A DNA stretch of 64,000 bases from Bacteroidota bacterium. Lineage in GTDB: Bacteria > Bacteroidota > Bacteroidia > Bacteroidales > JAADJA01. Where the stretch lies: positions 62,001-126,000 of the forward strand of contig JAHLKX010000007.1 in the NCBI GenBank assembly GCA_020444515.1, read 5' to 3'. The notes beneath the pieces are model-generated. The model ran no database searches and was not told the DNA's origin. It worked only from the letters and a program-made list of their open reading frames with translations. The position numbers and the translations under genes were made by a program. Shown here piece after piece: positions 32,331-40,236 of the stretch (within the stretch, counting starts at the first letter, position 1; every line of letters begins with the position of its first letter).

Positions 32331-33632
32331 ATGAAAATAGTATTGATTTCCCCGGCCATTGACGCTGAAAAAAGAACCAACAAGGGGCTTATGATGCCCC
32401 AACTTTCCCTTTATATCCTGGAAGGATTGACCCCCCCAGAACATGATGTAACCATTGTTGAAGAGGAAATAGCGGATATTGATTTGGATATGGAATGCGA
32501 CCTGATAGGGATCAGTTGTATGACAGCCAATGCACCCCGGGCTTATGAATTGAGTGATGAATTCAGAAAAAGAGGTAAGAAAGTAGTGCTGGGCGGTGTT
32601 CATCCTACCATTTTGCCTGATGAAGCTATGATGCATGCTGACAGTGTCGTCATTGGTGAAGCCGAAGGTGTATGGGATAATGTCCTCAAAGATCTTCAAA
32701 ATGGTGGCCTAAAAAGGACTTATCATAATCCGGTTCCGGATCTTGAAAAATATGTTCCAAAAGATTTCAAAAAGATCCTTCGCAAGCGCTTATTTAATTT
32801 GATTCCCATCATGACAAGCAGAGGATGCCCATACAACTGCGATTTCTGCTGTGTTACCAATTTGTTTGGTAAAAAGATCCGGCATGTTCCGGTTGAAAAT
32901 GTGGTGCGGGATATCAGGGAGTCCGGTGCCAAAAACTTTATGTTTCTTGATGATAATATCATTGGTCATCCGCGCTATGCCAAAGAACTATTTCGGGCCA
33001 TCAAACCGCTGAATATAAAATGGGTGGGACAGGCATCTATTTCACTTTTGGTCAATGATGATGAACTTATTCAATTGGCGGCTGATAGTGGCTGTAAGGC
33101 TTTGTTCCTTGGAATTGAAACGGTTTCAGAAGATCAAATGCAGACCATGCGAAAAGCCATCAAAGAGATCGGTAATTTAGAGCGCGCGCTTAAAAAGATC
33201 AAAAAAATGGGTATCCTTATCCATGCCTCCATCGTTTTTGGTTTTGATAATGATAAAAAAGAAACTTTCCGTGAAACGGTAAAATTCCTGATTAAAAATA
33301 AGGTCAGTACGGTTTCATTCAATGTGTTGACCCCCTATCCGGGTACCAAGGTTTATGATGATTTGAAATCCTGTAATCGTTTGACAACAGACGATTGGCG
33401 CTATTATGATCACAATACCGTAGTATTTCAGCCTCAAAACATGACTCCCTATGAGTTGCAAATAAGCAAGGTAAAAGCCCGTAAAAAGTTTTACAGTCTG
33501 GGTTCGGTTTTAAAAAGGCTTTCCGGAAATATGTACAGTCCCTTAATTTATGCGGCCACCAATTATGGCCACATGAAACAAGTCAAAGTTGAAGCCAGGC
33601 GCGTTGAGCAGCTTAAAGAAAAATTGTTTTAA
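32331..33632 (+). CDS. B12-binding-domain radical SAM protein
   Basis: 433 residues from the ATG at 32331; the frame continues to a TTG at 32316, which is less likely. The N-terminal half (1-140) is a cobalamin-binding-like Rossmann domain (DLIGISCMTANAPRAYEL, VVLGGVHPTILPDEAM, VVIGEAEG). The radical SAM core carries the [4Fe-4S] motif Cys166-Cys170-Cys173 in RGCPYNCDFC. Members modify tRNA, lipids, hopanoids or metabolites by methylation or ring formation. The substrate is not evident. The long structured leader is a candidate for RNA regulation. Confidence 0.9.
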   Translation: MKIVLISPAIDAEKRTNKGLMMPQLSLYILEGLTPPEHDVTIVEEEIADIDLDMECDLIGISCMTANAPRAYELSDEFRKRGKKVVLGGVHPTILPDEAMMHADSVVIGEAEGVWDNVLKDLQNGGLKRTYHNPVPDLEKYVPKDFKKILRKRLFNLIPIMTSRGCPYNCDFCCVTNLFGKKIRHVPVENVVRDIRESGAKNFMFLDDNIIGHPRYAKELFRAIKPLNIKWVGQASISLLVNDDELIQLAADSGCKALFLGIETVSEDQMQTMRKAIKEIGNLERALKKIKKMGILIHASIVFGFDNDKKETFRETVKFLIKNKVSTVSFNVLTPYPGTKVYDDLKSCNRLTTDDWRYYDHNTVVFQPQNMTPYELQISKVKARKKFYSLGSVLKRLSGNMYSPLIYAATNYGHMKQVKVEARRVEQLKEKLF

Positions 33633-33688
33633 GGTGTGATTGTCTTCAGTCTTGTGTAATGTAACAGTGAAGCTGTAATCTGAGTTTA

Positions 33689-34072
33689 TTAGTGCTGACA
33701 GCTTTTCCCTGGAAGATGTGTCAGATCTCCTTTGAAAAACAGCTGGATGGCTTTTTCTGCTTCAGATTCATCGGTAATGTAAATTTCTTTCCCATGCTCT
33801 TCAAAATCATCGAGCAAACGTCGACCCATGCCTCTTGAAATAACAACTTTGCAATCCTTGAGTGCACTCAAAATCCCGTCATGGCTGTGCTGATGACCAT
33901 GTTCATGGTGATGCTCATCTCCATTACCCTGATGATGGTGTGTAAACGTGTTCAGTTTATATTCCGTGGATGCGATCTTATCATCAATGCAATCAAAGAT
34001 CAGAAATCCGCGGGTGCGTCCAAAATGCTGGGCGATATGTTTTCCGTCGTCTGAGGCTACTGCTATTTTCAT
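33689..34072 (-). CDS. NifX/NifB-type iron-molybdenum cofactor-binding-domain protein with His-rich insert
   Basis: 127 residues. MKIAVASDDGKHIAQHFGRTRGFLIFD, VVISRGMGRRLLDDFEEHG and EIYITDESEAEKAIQLF are the Nitro_FeMo-Co fold. A loop near residues 44-64 is a His-rich metal ligand stretch (THHHQGNGDEHHHEHGHQHS), unusual for the stand-alone family. Nitrogenase genes are absent nearby, so a metal-sulfur chaperone or redox role is more likely. Convergent with the radical SAM gene. Confidence 0.85.
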   Translation of the reverse strand: MKIAVASDDGKHIAQHFGRTRGFLIFDCIDDKIASTEYKLNTFTHHHQGNGDEHHHEHGHQHSHDGILSALKDCKVVISRGMGRRLLDDFEEHGKEIYITDESEAEKAIQLFFKGDLTHLPGKSCQH

Positions 34073-34366
34073 AGTAGATAATTATTCAATTGAAATAAAT
34101 CACATTAATAAAAACACTTTGCAATAATAAATAAATATTACACATCGATGTGAGTTAAATTTGTTTTTGTTGAGTAAAAGAATTGATACCGGTGATCCTT
34201 TTTTAAGGGTTTTTTTAGTGAGTTGTTTTTTGCGAAAATGAAACTGACCAAATGGGAATAAATGTCGGGGAGTTGAAGAATGCAGGTGTAAATTGTTCAA
34301 ACTCTTTGTGGATCAAATATTTTAAATGACAATGTGCTCCTGGACTTTCAGGATCTAGCCCGAACC

Positions 34367-35365
34367 TCAGGCATGGTGTTCCTGGATATACTCAAAAGCA
34401 TCGCAGTTGATGATACGGCTTTCGGGAAAAAGTCTTTTTAATCGCTTTATTTTCGAACTCTTGTCCGGCTCTCTGATAACAATATCCCTGATCTTGGATT
34501 TGAATTTTAGAAAGAAAAATAAGTTATCCATGTCGGTTTGTGGAAATCCGTAACCGATAAAATTGATTTCATCAGTCTCTTCCAAACAACGTCGTGCAAT
34601 ATTCCAAAGTACATTGTACAGAGATCCTACAAAGAATTCAGATTTGGCAAATGCCATCGGGATGTATACCGGAATATCCTTAAGGTGGATCAGGTACCTG
34701 GAAGGATCTTCTTCTTCCATGCGATAAACATTGCTCAGATCATTGCGATCAGCCCCCGGAGCGGTAAACCAATTAAGCGATCCGTGAAGTTTGAGGTATT
34801 CAAACATCAGTTTGTTATGATGTGTTTCACCGGAATGGCTATCAGAAAGATACTGGTTCAGCCGGATAATATAATCAAAGGCCCAGTTGTGCTCAACCTG
34901 CTGCAATAACAATCGCTCAAGTAGCAGATCATAATTAAAAGTAATGAATAGCGACAGGTTGTCGGAGGGATTTGTTCCGTAAATGGAGGAGCGCTCAGCA
35001 AAAAAACGGGACAAAGGAACCCTTTTTTCAGGATCAACCTCAGGCGCATGTGCCTCTATGCGTTCAAAGATCCATCGCAATAGTTGGTGACGGAGAATGT
35101 CGTAGTAAATCTTCTCTTCCGTATTATAAAACAATCCTTTTGATAAAATAACCGATGAAATATTTTCAATGGTGGTGATTTCATCAAGTTGGTTGGCCAG
35201 GCTCAGGGTTTCTTTGATAAAGCCAGTCAGCTCATAAAAATTTTTTTTATCATTGATGTTCAACAGATCTATGGTCAGTTCCTTTAGCGTGGGCATGGTA
35301 GACGAAACCGATTTGGAAAACCCTGAACCAAGAATAAATACCCGTCTGTATTTTTGTGCGATCAT
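34367..35365 (-). CDS. SIR2-like NAD-binding domain protein
   Basis: 332 residues from the ATG at 35365 (MIAQKYRRVFILGSGFSKS); the longer frame to 35425 places the NAD site unusually far in. The GSGFS motif (13-17), ITFNYD (141-146), KLHGSLNW with His194, and a C-terminal INFIGYGFPQTD complete the SIR2-like pattern found in bacterial NADase effectors and stand-alone sirtuin-like proteins. No TM, no partner gene such as a TIR/STING/Argonaute or SMC protein adjacent. Could be an anti-phage NADase or a metabolic deacylase-like protein. Confidence 0.8.
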   Translation of the reverse strand: MIAQKYRRVFILGSGFSKSVSSTMPTLKELTIDLLNINDKKNFYELTGFIKETLSLANQLDEITTIENISSVILSKGLFYNTEEKIYYDILRHQLLRWIFERIEAHAPEVDPEKRVPLSRFFAERSSIYGTNPSDNLSLFITFNYDLLLERLLLQQVEHNWAFDYIIRLNQYLSDSHSGETHHNKLMFEYLKLHGSLNWFTAPGADRNDLSNVYRMEEEDPSRYLIHLKDIPVYIPMAFAKSEFFVGSLYNVLWNIARRCLEETDEINFIGYGFPQTDMDNLFFFLKFKSKIRDIVIREPDKSSKIKRLKRLFPESRIINCDAFEYIQEHHA

Positions 35366-35462
35366 AAAAAAATCTTTTCCTGTTTCCACTGGTGAAATTA
35401 GGAAAAGATGAAATAGGTTGGGCATTAAGTTACCAACATTCCCAAGGCTTGGAATTGTCTTT

Positions 35463-36290
35463 TTAGTATTTGATCAATTTTTCACGGATTGCGGTTTGAT
35501 CGGTTTCAATGATCAAAAAATAGAGTCCATGGGGTAGGTTCTCCACGTTAATTTTCATCTTCTCGTGTTCATTCACTTTTATGTTTTTTATTTCCACTTC
35601 TTTCATATCAATGATCCGAATAGAATGAACTGCAGCATGCTCCAAAGAAACTGTGATATGATTCGTAGCAGGATTCGGGTAAATTCTGAGGTTCTCATTT
35701 TCTTTTTTGGAGGATATTTCGGTGAGCGGATAATTCAATTTCAGGCCATCAATGTACAATTTGCTTCCCGGTCCAAAGGGATCGGTGAGAATGGTTATAT
35801 TCATGGTGTCAGGGTCTTCAGATGAGAAAAAGGTGATGGGTGCCTGGAATAAACTATAGCTGCCGATCGAATCTGTAGTAGACCAAAAGCCTGAACCAAT
35901 GGTTGATCCATTCTTTAAAAACTCAATGTATAGCATCACCTCATCTCCTTGTGAGGGATGTTTGACATAACCACTTAATGACAGGGGTCTTGCCGTGAAT
36001 GGAATACCCCCGTGCGTTGATCCGATTTCAAGGATGCCCAGGGTTGCGACACCCGGAACGAGCATCCCATCCAGGTCGATGGTTTCCATTTCCATAGCAA
36101 AATTGCCCTCAAAGGCGGAATCGGATTTTTGAATGGTAAAAATTCCGGGTGGCATAAACTGGTTGGTTGTTTGCCATTGTGCCGGTACATTAAAACCTGC
36201 CCAGTTTTCAAAACCACCGTTTGGGATAATATCCTGAGCATAGCTATGGATCGCAAAAATGACGAGTAAAAATGCAGCGAGTTTTTTCAT
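35463..36290 (-). CDS. Secreted protein with T9SS type A sorting domain
   Basis: 275 residues. A signal peptide (MKKLAAFLLVIFAIHSYAQ) is followed by a carbohydrate-binding-like beta-sandwich (IPNGGFENWAGFNVPAQWQTT, SLSGYVKHPSQGDEVMLYIE) of the PCMD/CBM9-like type and a type A sorting domain (LRIYPNPATNHITVSLEHAA...LPHGLYFLIIETDQTAIREKLI). Probably a surface carbohydrate- or protein-binding protein. A TAGATTTG -7 element at 36313-36320 serves it. Confidence 0.85.
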   Translation of the reverse strand: MKKLAAFLLVIFAIHSYAQDIIPNGGFENWAGFNVPAQWQTTNQFMPPGIFTIQKSDSAFEGNFAMEMETIDLDGMLVPGVATLGILEIGSTHGGIPFTARPLSLSGYVKHPSQGDEVMLYIEFLKNGSTIGSGFWSTTDSIGSYSLFQAPITFFSSEDPDTMNITILTDPFGPGSKLYIDGLKLNYPLTEISSKKENENLRIYPNPATNHITVSLEHAAVHSIRIIDMKEVEIKNIKVNEHEKMKINVENLPHGLYFLIIETDQTAIREKLIKY

Positions 36291-36648
36291 GAGTATGTTG
36301 TTTAGTTTTCTGCAAATCTATTGCGAAGATTATTGTTCTAAAAATGAAATATACCCGTTTGTTAATTATCCGGGATGAATTGTTGGATACCACCGATCGA
36401 TCGTTTTATCAAAAATTTGATTATACAGATTTGCCATGTTTGATTTTTAAATTTTTTTTAATATTTTTGAAAGGTCTCGAATAAAACCGATTTTTGATGT
36501 TCTCGCATTGTTTAGCTCATATTCTGCTCATTTTATCGAAAAAAGAGTATTTCGCCACATTCGCAAAAGAAAAGCATTTCTGGGAAATGCTTTCCAATTT
36601 TCAAGTACGATGGCCGGGATCTGCTGAGTTTATAAATTCCGTTACAAG
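36291..36648. other. 358-base divergent stretch with a hairpin
   Basis: Contains the minus-strand -7 element TAGATTTG (36313-36320) and a perfect 10-bp inverted repeat AAAGCATTTC/GAAATGCTTT at 36571-36593 with a TGG loop, 56 bases before the DsrE start. Possible operator or attenuator. No gene seen. Confidence 0.45.
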
Positions 36649-36987
36649 ATGAAAGATCAACTCTATATTCTCTGGACAACGGGTGATCCTGTTACGGCCG
36701 AAAAGATGGTTTTAATGTATGTGCTAAACAGCAAACTGAAAGGATGGTGGTCGGAGGTAACGGTTGTGATTTGGGGGGCCAGTGCGGAGGTTGTAGCCAG
36801 GGATAAAAAGATTCAGGCTGGCCTAAGTGCGTGTATGGACGCAGGCATTAAGATTGAAGCCTGTAAAGCATGCGCTGATCAACTAGGTGTTACAGAGTCA
36901 ATGGAGCATTTGGGTGTTGACGTGAAGTATTATGGAGAACCGCTGACAAAAATTTTGAAATCAGAAGGTAAATTACTGACAATCTGA
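36649..36987 (+). CDS. DsrE-family sulfur-transfer-like protein
   Basis: 112 residues. The alpha/beta DsrE fold (LYILWTTGDPVTAEKMVLMY, VTVVIWGASAEVVARDK) with cysteines in ACKACADQLGV. Stand-alone DsrE homologs handle persulfide sulfur or act as unknown accessory proteins; the classical DsrEFH set is absent. It is followed by a small zinc-ribbon gene on the same strand. Confidence 0.85.
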   Translation: MKDQLYILWTTGDPVTAEKMVLMYVLNSKLKGWWSEVTVVIWGASAEVVARDKKIQAGLSACMDAGIKIEACKACADQLGVTESMEHLGVDVKYYGEPLTKILKSEGKLLTI

Positions 36988-37011
36988 AATCTAATTATAA
37001 AGAATAAACTT

Positions 37012-37377
37012 ATGCAAAAACGAAAATGCCCCGAATGCGGATTTGAGATCATTGGACGATCCGATAAGGTTTTTTGTTCTGATCAATGCCGCAATACATA
37101 CAATAACAGGTTAAAAAGAGATACGAATAACTATGTCCGCCGTATCAATAATATTCTGCGAAAAAACAGACGGATACTTGAACAATTGAATCCGCACGGG
37201 AAATCAAAAGCGCACAAAAACAAGCTACTCGACAAAGGCTTTAATTTCGATTATTACACCAATACCTATGTCACTAAAAACGGTAATACTTATTACTTCT
37301 GTTATGAACAGGGTTACCTGCCCATCGAAGATGACTTTTATGCCCTGGTAATCAAGCAGGATTATGTGGATAAATAG
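37012..37377 (+). CDS. Small zinc-ribbon (DUF2116-like) protein
   Basis: 121 residues. CPECGFEIIGRSDKVFCSDQC forms an N-terminal treble-clef/zinc ribbon, followed by basic helices (TYNNRLKRDTNNYVRRIN, KSKAHKNKLL) and a beta tail. Common in Bacteroidota; may bind RNA or DNA. Encoded 24 bases after the DsrE gene. Confidence 0.8.
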   Translation: MQKRKCPECGFEIIGRSDKVFCSDQCRNTYNNRLKRDTNNYVRRINNILRKNRRILEQLNPHGKSKAHKNKLLDKGFNFDYYTNTYVTKNGNTYYFCYEQGYLPIEDDFYALVIKQDYVDK

Positions 37378-37458
37378 AGGATTGATAGGAGCTCCCTCAT
37401 TGAAATTGGGCCCTCATCATTTTTACCATCTTTAAAATTTAAATGTAGATGTAAATCC

Positions 37459-37983
37459 ATGAAGACCATGCTTTACCTTACAGCGCTGATTTGCTTTTCC
37501 ATCCACGGGATGCTTTCAGGACAGGATCACGAGATGGTTCAGATTGGCACCCAGATTTGGATGACCAAAAATATGGATGTGGATGCAGGGGAAAATCACT
37601 GTTATAAAAATCTCAAGAAGAATTGTGAAAAATTTGGTCGATTGTACGATTGGGAAACAGCGCTTCATATTTGCCCAAAAGGATTCAGGTTGCCAACCGA
37701 TGAAGATTGGACCCGCCTGACCGAAGAGGTAGGGGGGTTGAATGTGGCAGGATATAAGTTGATGGTTGGGGGTAAATCAGGCTTTAATGCATTGTTGGGC
37801 GGCAATTATAATGGAATTTCGGATATTTTTAGCTATCAGTTTCGCCAGGGATATTACTGGACATCTACACCTTTCAGCGAAACAGCGGCATGGATGCGGC
37901 ATTTCGAATCGGAGAAAACCAATATCAACCGGTCAACAGTGGCAAAACACTATTATTTCAGTGTTCGTTGTATCAAGGAATAG
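37459..37983 (+). CDS. FISUMP-domain exported protein
   Basis: 174 residues. Signal peptide MKTMLYLTALICFSIHGMLSG, then one FISUMP module (VQIGTQIWMTKNMDVDAGEN, RLYDWETALHICPKGFRLPT, FNALLGGNYNGISD, GYYWTSTPFSETAAWMRHFE, YYFSVRCIKE). Most homologs in this phylum are surface or periplasmic and of unknown role. Its stop overlaps the convergent pabA end by 11 bases. Confidence 0.88.
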   Translation: MKTMLYLTALICFSIHGMLSGQDHEMVQIGTQIWMTKNMDVDAGENHCYKNLKKNCEKFGRLYDWETALHICPKGFRLPTDEDWTRLTEEVGGLNVAGYKLMVGGKSGFNALLGGNYNGISDIFSYQFRQGYYWTSTPFSETAAWMRHFESEKTNINRSTVAKHYYFSVRCIKE

Positions 37984-38551
37984 CAGCAATCCAGTTGTGC
38001 ATCATTTGACTTCCGTATTCCGTCATAATGGATTCCGGATGAAACTGAACACCCACCACATGATACTGGCGGTGGGCCATTACCATGATAACATCATCAG
38101 TGGATTTGGCCAAAATTTCAAGTGAATCGGGAAACCCTTCGCCGGATAAAGTCCAGGAATGATAGAGTCCCACTTGAAAGGATAGCGGCATATGTTTCAG
38201 AAATGAATGATTATTTTGCAAAACGCGGGTTGGCCTGGAAACACCATGAAAAACAGTTCCGAGATTATAAAGCTCTGCTCCGAAAGCCATACCGATAGCC
38301 TCATACCCCATGCATACACCAAGGATTGATTTTGTTTGATGAAATCTTTCAACAAAATACTGGAGATTTGGAAAATCGGATGGGATTCCCGGCCCCGGAG
38401 ACATGACAAAACCATTGCATGATTCAATCACTTTGTCATCTACCTTGTCATAGGTCATTACCGTAAGCTTGCATAGTTTTGTTTCCCTGATGAGCTGAAC
38501 CAGGTTATAGGTGAAAGAATCAAAATTGTCGATCAGCAATATATTGCGCAT
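37973..38551 (-). CDS. pabA: Aminodeoxychorismate/anthranilate synthase glutamine amidotransferase
   Basis: 192 residues, class I glutamine amidotransferase supplying ammonia for p-aminobenzoate synthesis. The catalytic triad is Cys80 (GVCMGYEA), His171 and Glu173 (VQFHPES); MSPGPGIPSD completes the family signature. It starts 17 bases from the pabB start on the opposite strand, so the promoters must overlap. A folate role is likely because no trp genes are nearby; an anthranilate role is not excluded. Confidence 0.92.
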   Translation of the reverse strand: MRNILLIDNFDSFTYNLVQLIRETKLCKLTVMTYDKVDDKVIESCNGFVMSPGPGIPSDFPNLQYFVERFHQTKSILGVCMGYEAIGMAFGAELYNLGTVFHGVSRPTRVLQNNHSFLKHMPLSFQVGLYHSWTLSGEGFPDSLEILAKSTDDVIMVMAHRQYHVVGVQFHPESIMTEYGSQMMHNWIAAIP

Positions 38552-38568
38552 GGGATTTAGATATCAAT

Positions 38569-39609
38569 GTGATCATCAGGTCAAAAACCAATGAATTCAG
38601 TAAAACTGACTACTTTTGCCAGTCAGTGAAATCACATCGCAAAGATATAATAAACCGGATGAATGACTGGGGTGCCGAGCGCTTACCCTTTGTTTTCATC
38701 ATTGATTATGCAGCGGAAAAACCAATTTTGTTTCGGCTTGATGAACTTGAAAAAAGCAATTTCCGAATTCATTTACCGTCTTTACCCTCCGAAGAGTCTT
38801 CCGAAAAATTGAAAGACTTCACTTTTATCAAACATCCTGTATCTTACGAGCAATATAAGAAAGCCTTTGATCTGGTTCATAAAGCAATCATCCGGGGTGA
38901 TACGTTTCTATTGAATCTAACTTTCCCCACTCGAATTCAAACCAATCTCACCCTGGAGCAGATTTTTCAATATAGCAAGGCGCCTTTCAAACTGCAATTT
39001 AGAAAAGATTTCGTGGTGTTTTCACCAGAAGCTTTTATTACCATTCATGAGGATATTATTTCCGGATATCCCATGAAAGGAACGGTGGATGCATCACTGG
39101 AAAATGCCGAAGAAATCCTGATGAACGATCCTAAAGAAATAGCTGAGCACAATACCATTGTGGATTTGATCCGTAATGACCTGAGCATGGTGGCCAAAAA
39201 AGTGAGGGTGAAAAAATTCAGGTACATCGACAGGATTCAGACCCATGAAAAAGTCCTGCTTCAAACCAGTTCAGAAATTACCGGTGAATTAACACCCAAT
39301 TGGCACAAAAGAATAGGGGACATATTGTTCAGGATGCTTCCAGCAGGTTCTATCAGTGGGGCACCTAAACAAAAAACCATGGAGATCATTCATGAGGCAG
39401 AACGGTATGACCGGGGCTATTTCTCAGGGATATTCGGCTATTTTGATGGAAATAACCTGGATAGTGCCGTCATGATCCGATTTATTGAAAAACAAGGCAA
39501 TGAACTCATATTTAAAAGTGGAGGTGGCATCACCAGCTTCAGTGAGTGCGAAAAGGAATATCGTGAATTAATTGAAAAGGTGTATGTCCCCATTGTTCGA
39601 AACGATTAA
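38569..39609 (+). CDS. pabB: Aminodeoxychorismate synthase component I
   Basis: 346 residues, a chorismate-binding enzyme of the short PabB type. It has the family lines GDTFLLNLTFPTR, FVVFSPEAFI, GYPMKGTVDAS, IAEHNTIVDLIRNDLSMV, MLPAGSISGAPKQKTM and GYFSGIFGYFDGNNLDSAVMIR. The GTG at 38569 is an uncertain start; ATG comes only at residue 31, which would cut a conserved N-terminal strand. Works with pabA and the aminodeoxychorismate lyase encoded with an overlap downstream. Confidence 0.9.
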   Translation: MIIRSKTNEFSKTDYFCQSVKSHRKDIINRMNDWGAERLPFVFIIDYAAEKPILFRLDELEKSNFRIHLPSLPSEESSEKLKDFTFIKHPVSYEQYKKAFDLVHKAIIRGDTFLLNLTFPTRIQTNLTLEQIFQYSKAPFKLQFRKDFVVFSPEAFITIHEDIISGYPMKGTVDASLENAEEILMNDPKEIAEHNTIVDLIRNDLSMVAKKVRVKKFRYIDRIQTHEKVLLQTSSEITGELTPNWHKRIGDILFRMLPAGSISGAPKQKTMEIIHEAERYDRGYFSGIFGYFDGNNLDSAVMIRFIEKQGNELIFKSGGGITSFSECEKEYRELIEKVYVPIVRND

Positions 39610-40174
39610 GGTTGAAAAGCGAAAGTTACAGCACCTGCCTTTTCACAGTGCGCGAATGAATCGTGCTCGAAAGGCCCTTTTTGGAATTGATGAAAAGATT
39701 GATCTGAACCAGATCATCCAAATCCCTGAACAATTATCCAATGATATTTATAAATGCAGGGTAACCTACGACCGTGAAATATCAAAAATAGAGTTTGAGA
39801 AGCACATTCCCAGAGTCGTTGAAACCCTTAAAATCATTACCAGTAGCGATATTGATTATCCTCATAAATACCTCAATCGCCAGCACTTAAAGGAACTTTA
39901 CGAAAGAAGGGAAAATTGTGATGATGTGCTTATCATAAAAGATGGCTTCGTAACCGATACCTCCTTTTCAAACATTATTTTCTGGGATGGCGAACAATGG
40001 ATCACTCCGGCAACGCCACTGCTTAAGGGAACAACACGGGAAAGATTGATTCAAACAGGCAGGATCTCAGCTCGAAAAATTTCAAATGATGATTTAAAAG
40101 CATTCACTAAGGCAAGGATCATCAATGCATTAACAGATTTCGAAGATAAGCAGGATGTAAAGCTGGTTTTTTAA
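39584..40174 (+). CDS. pabC: Aminotransferase class IV, probable aminodeoxychorismate lyase
   Basis: 196 residues, PLP fold type IV. MSPLFETIKVEKRKLQHLPF (start ATG 39584; the TTG at 39572 is in frame), HSARMNRARKALFG, catalytic Lys95 in PHKYLNRQ, DDVLIIKDGFVTDTSFSNI and TPLLKGTTRERLI. It converts aminodeoxychorismate to p-aminobenzoate plus pyruvate. It overlaps pabB by 26 bases. Confidence 0.85.
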   Translation: MSPLFETIKVEKRKLQHLPFHSARMNRARKALFGIDEKIDLNQIIQIPEQLSNDIYKCRVTYDREISKIEFEKHIPRVVETLKIITSSDIDYPHKYLNRQHLKELYERRENCDDVLIIKDGFVTDTSFSNIIFWDGEQWITPATPLLKGTTRERLIQTGRISARKISNDDLKAFTKARIINALTDFEDKQDVKLVF

Positions 40175-40204
40175 TGCTCTTCATGAATCCTTTTTCGATT
40201 TTTG

Positions 40205-40212
40205 TATATTTG
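40205..40212 (+). promoter_or_regulatory. -7 element for the secreted beta-propeller gene
   Basis: TATATTTG matches TAnnTTTG, 24 bases before the ATG at 40237. Confidence 0.5.
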
Positions 40213-40236
40213 TAAGGAACAAAAACAATTTGAACC

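Noticed and set aside
34367..35365. Two-gene anti-phage system with the SIR2-like protein
   Set aside because: Neighbours are a NifX-like gene and a T9SS secreted gene with no known defence role.
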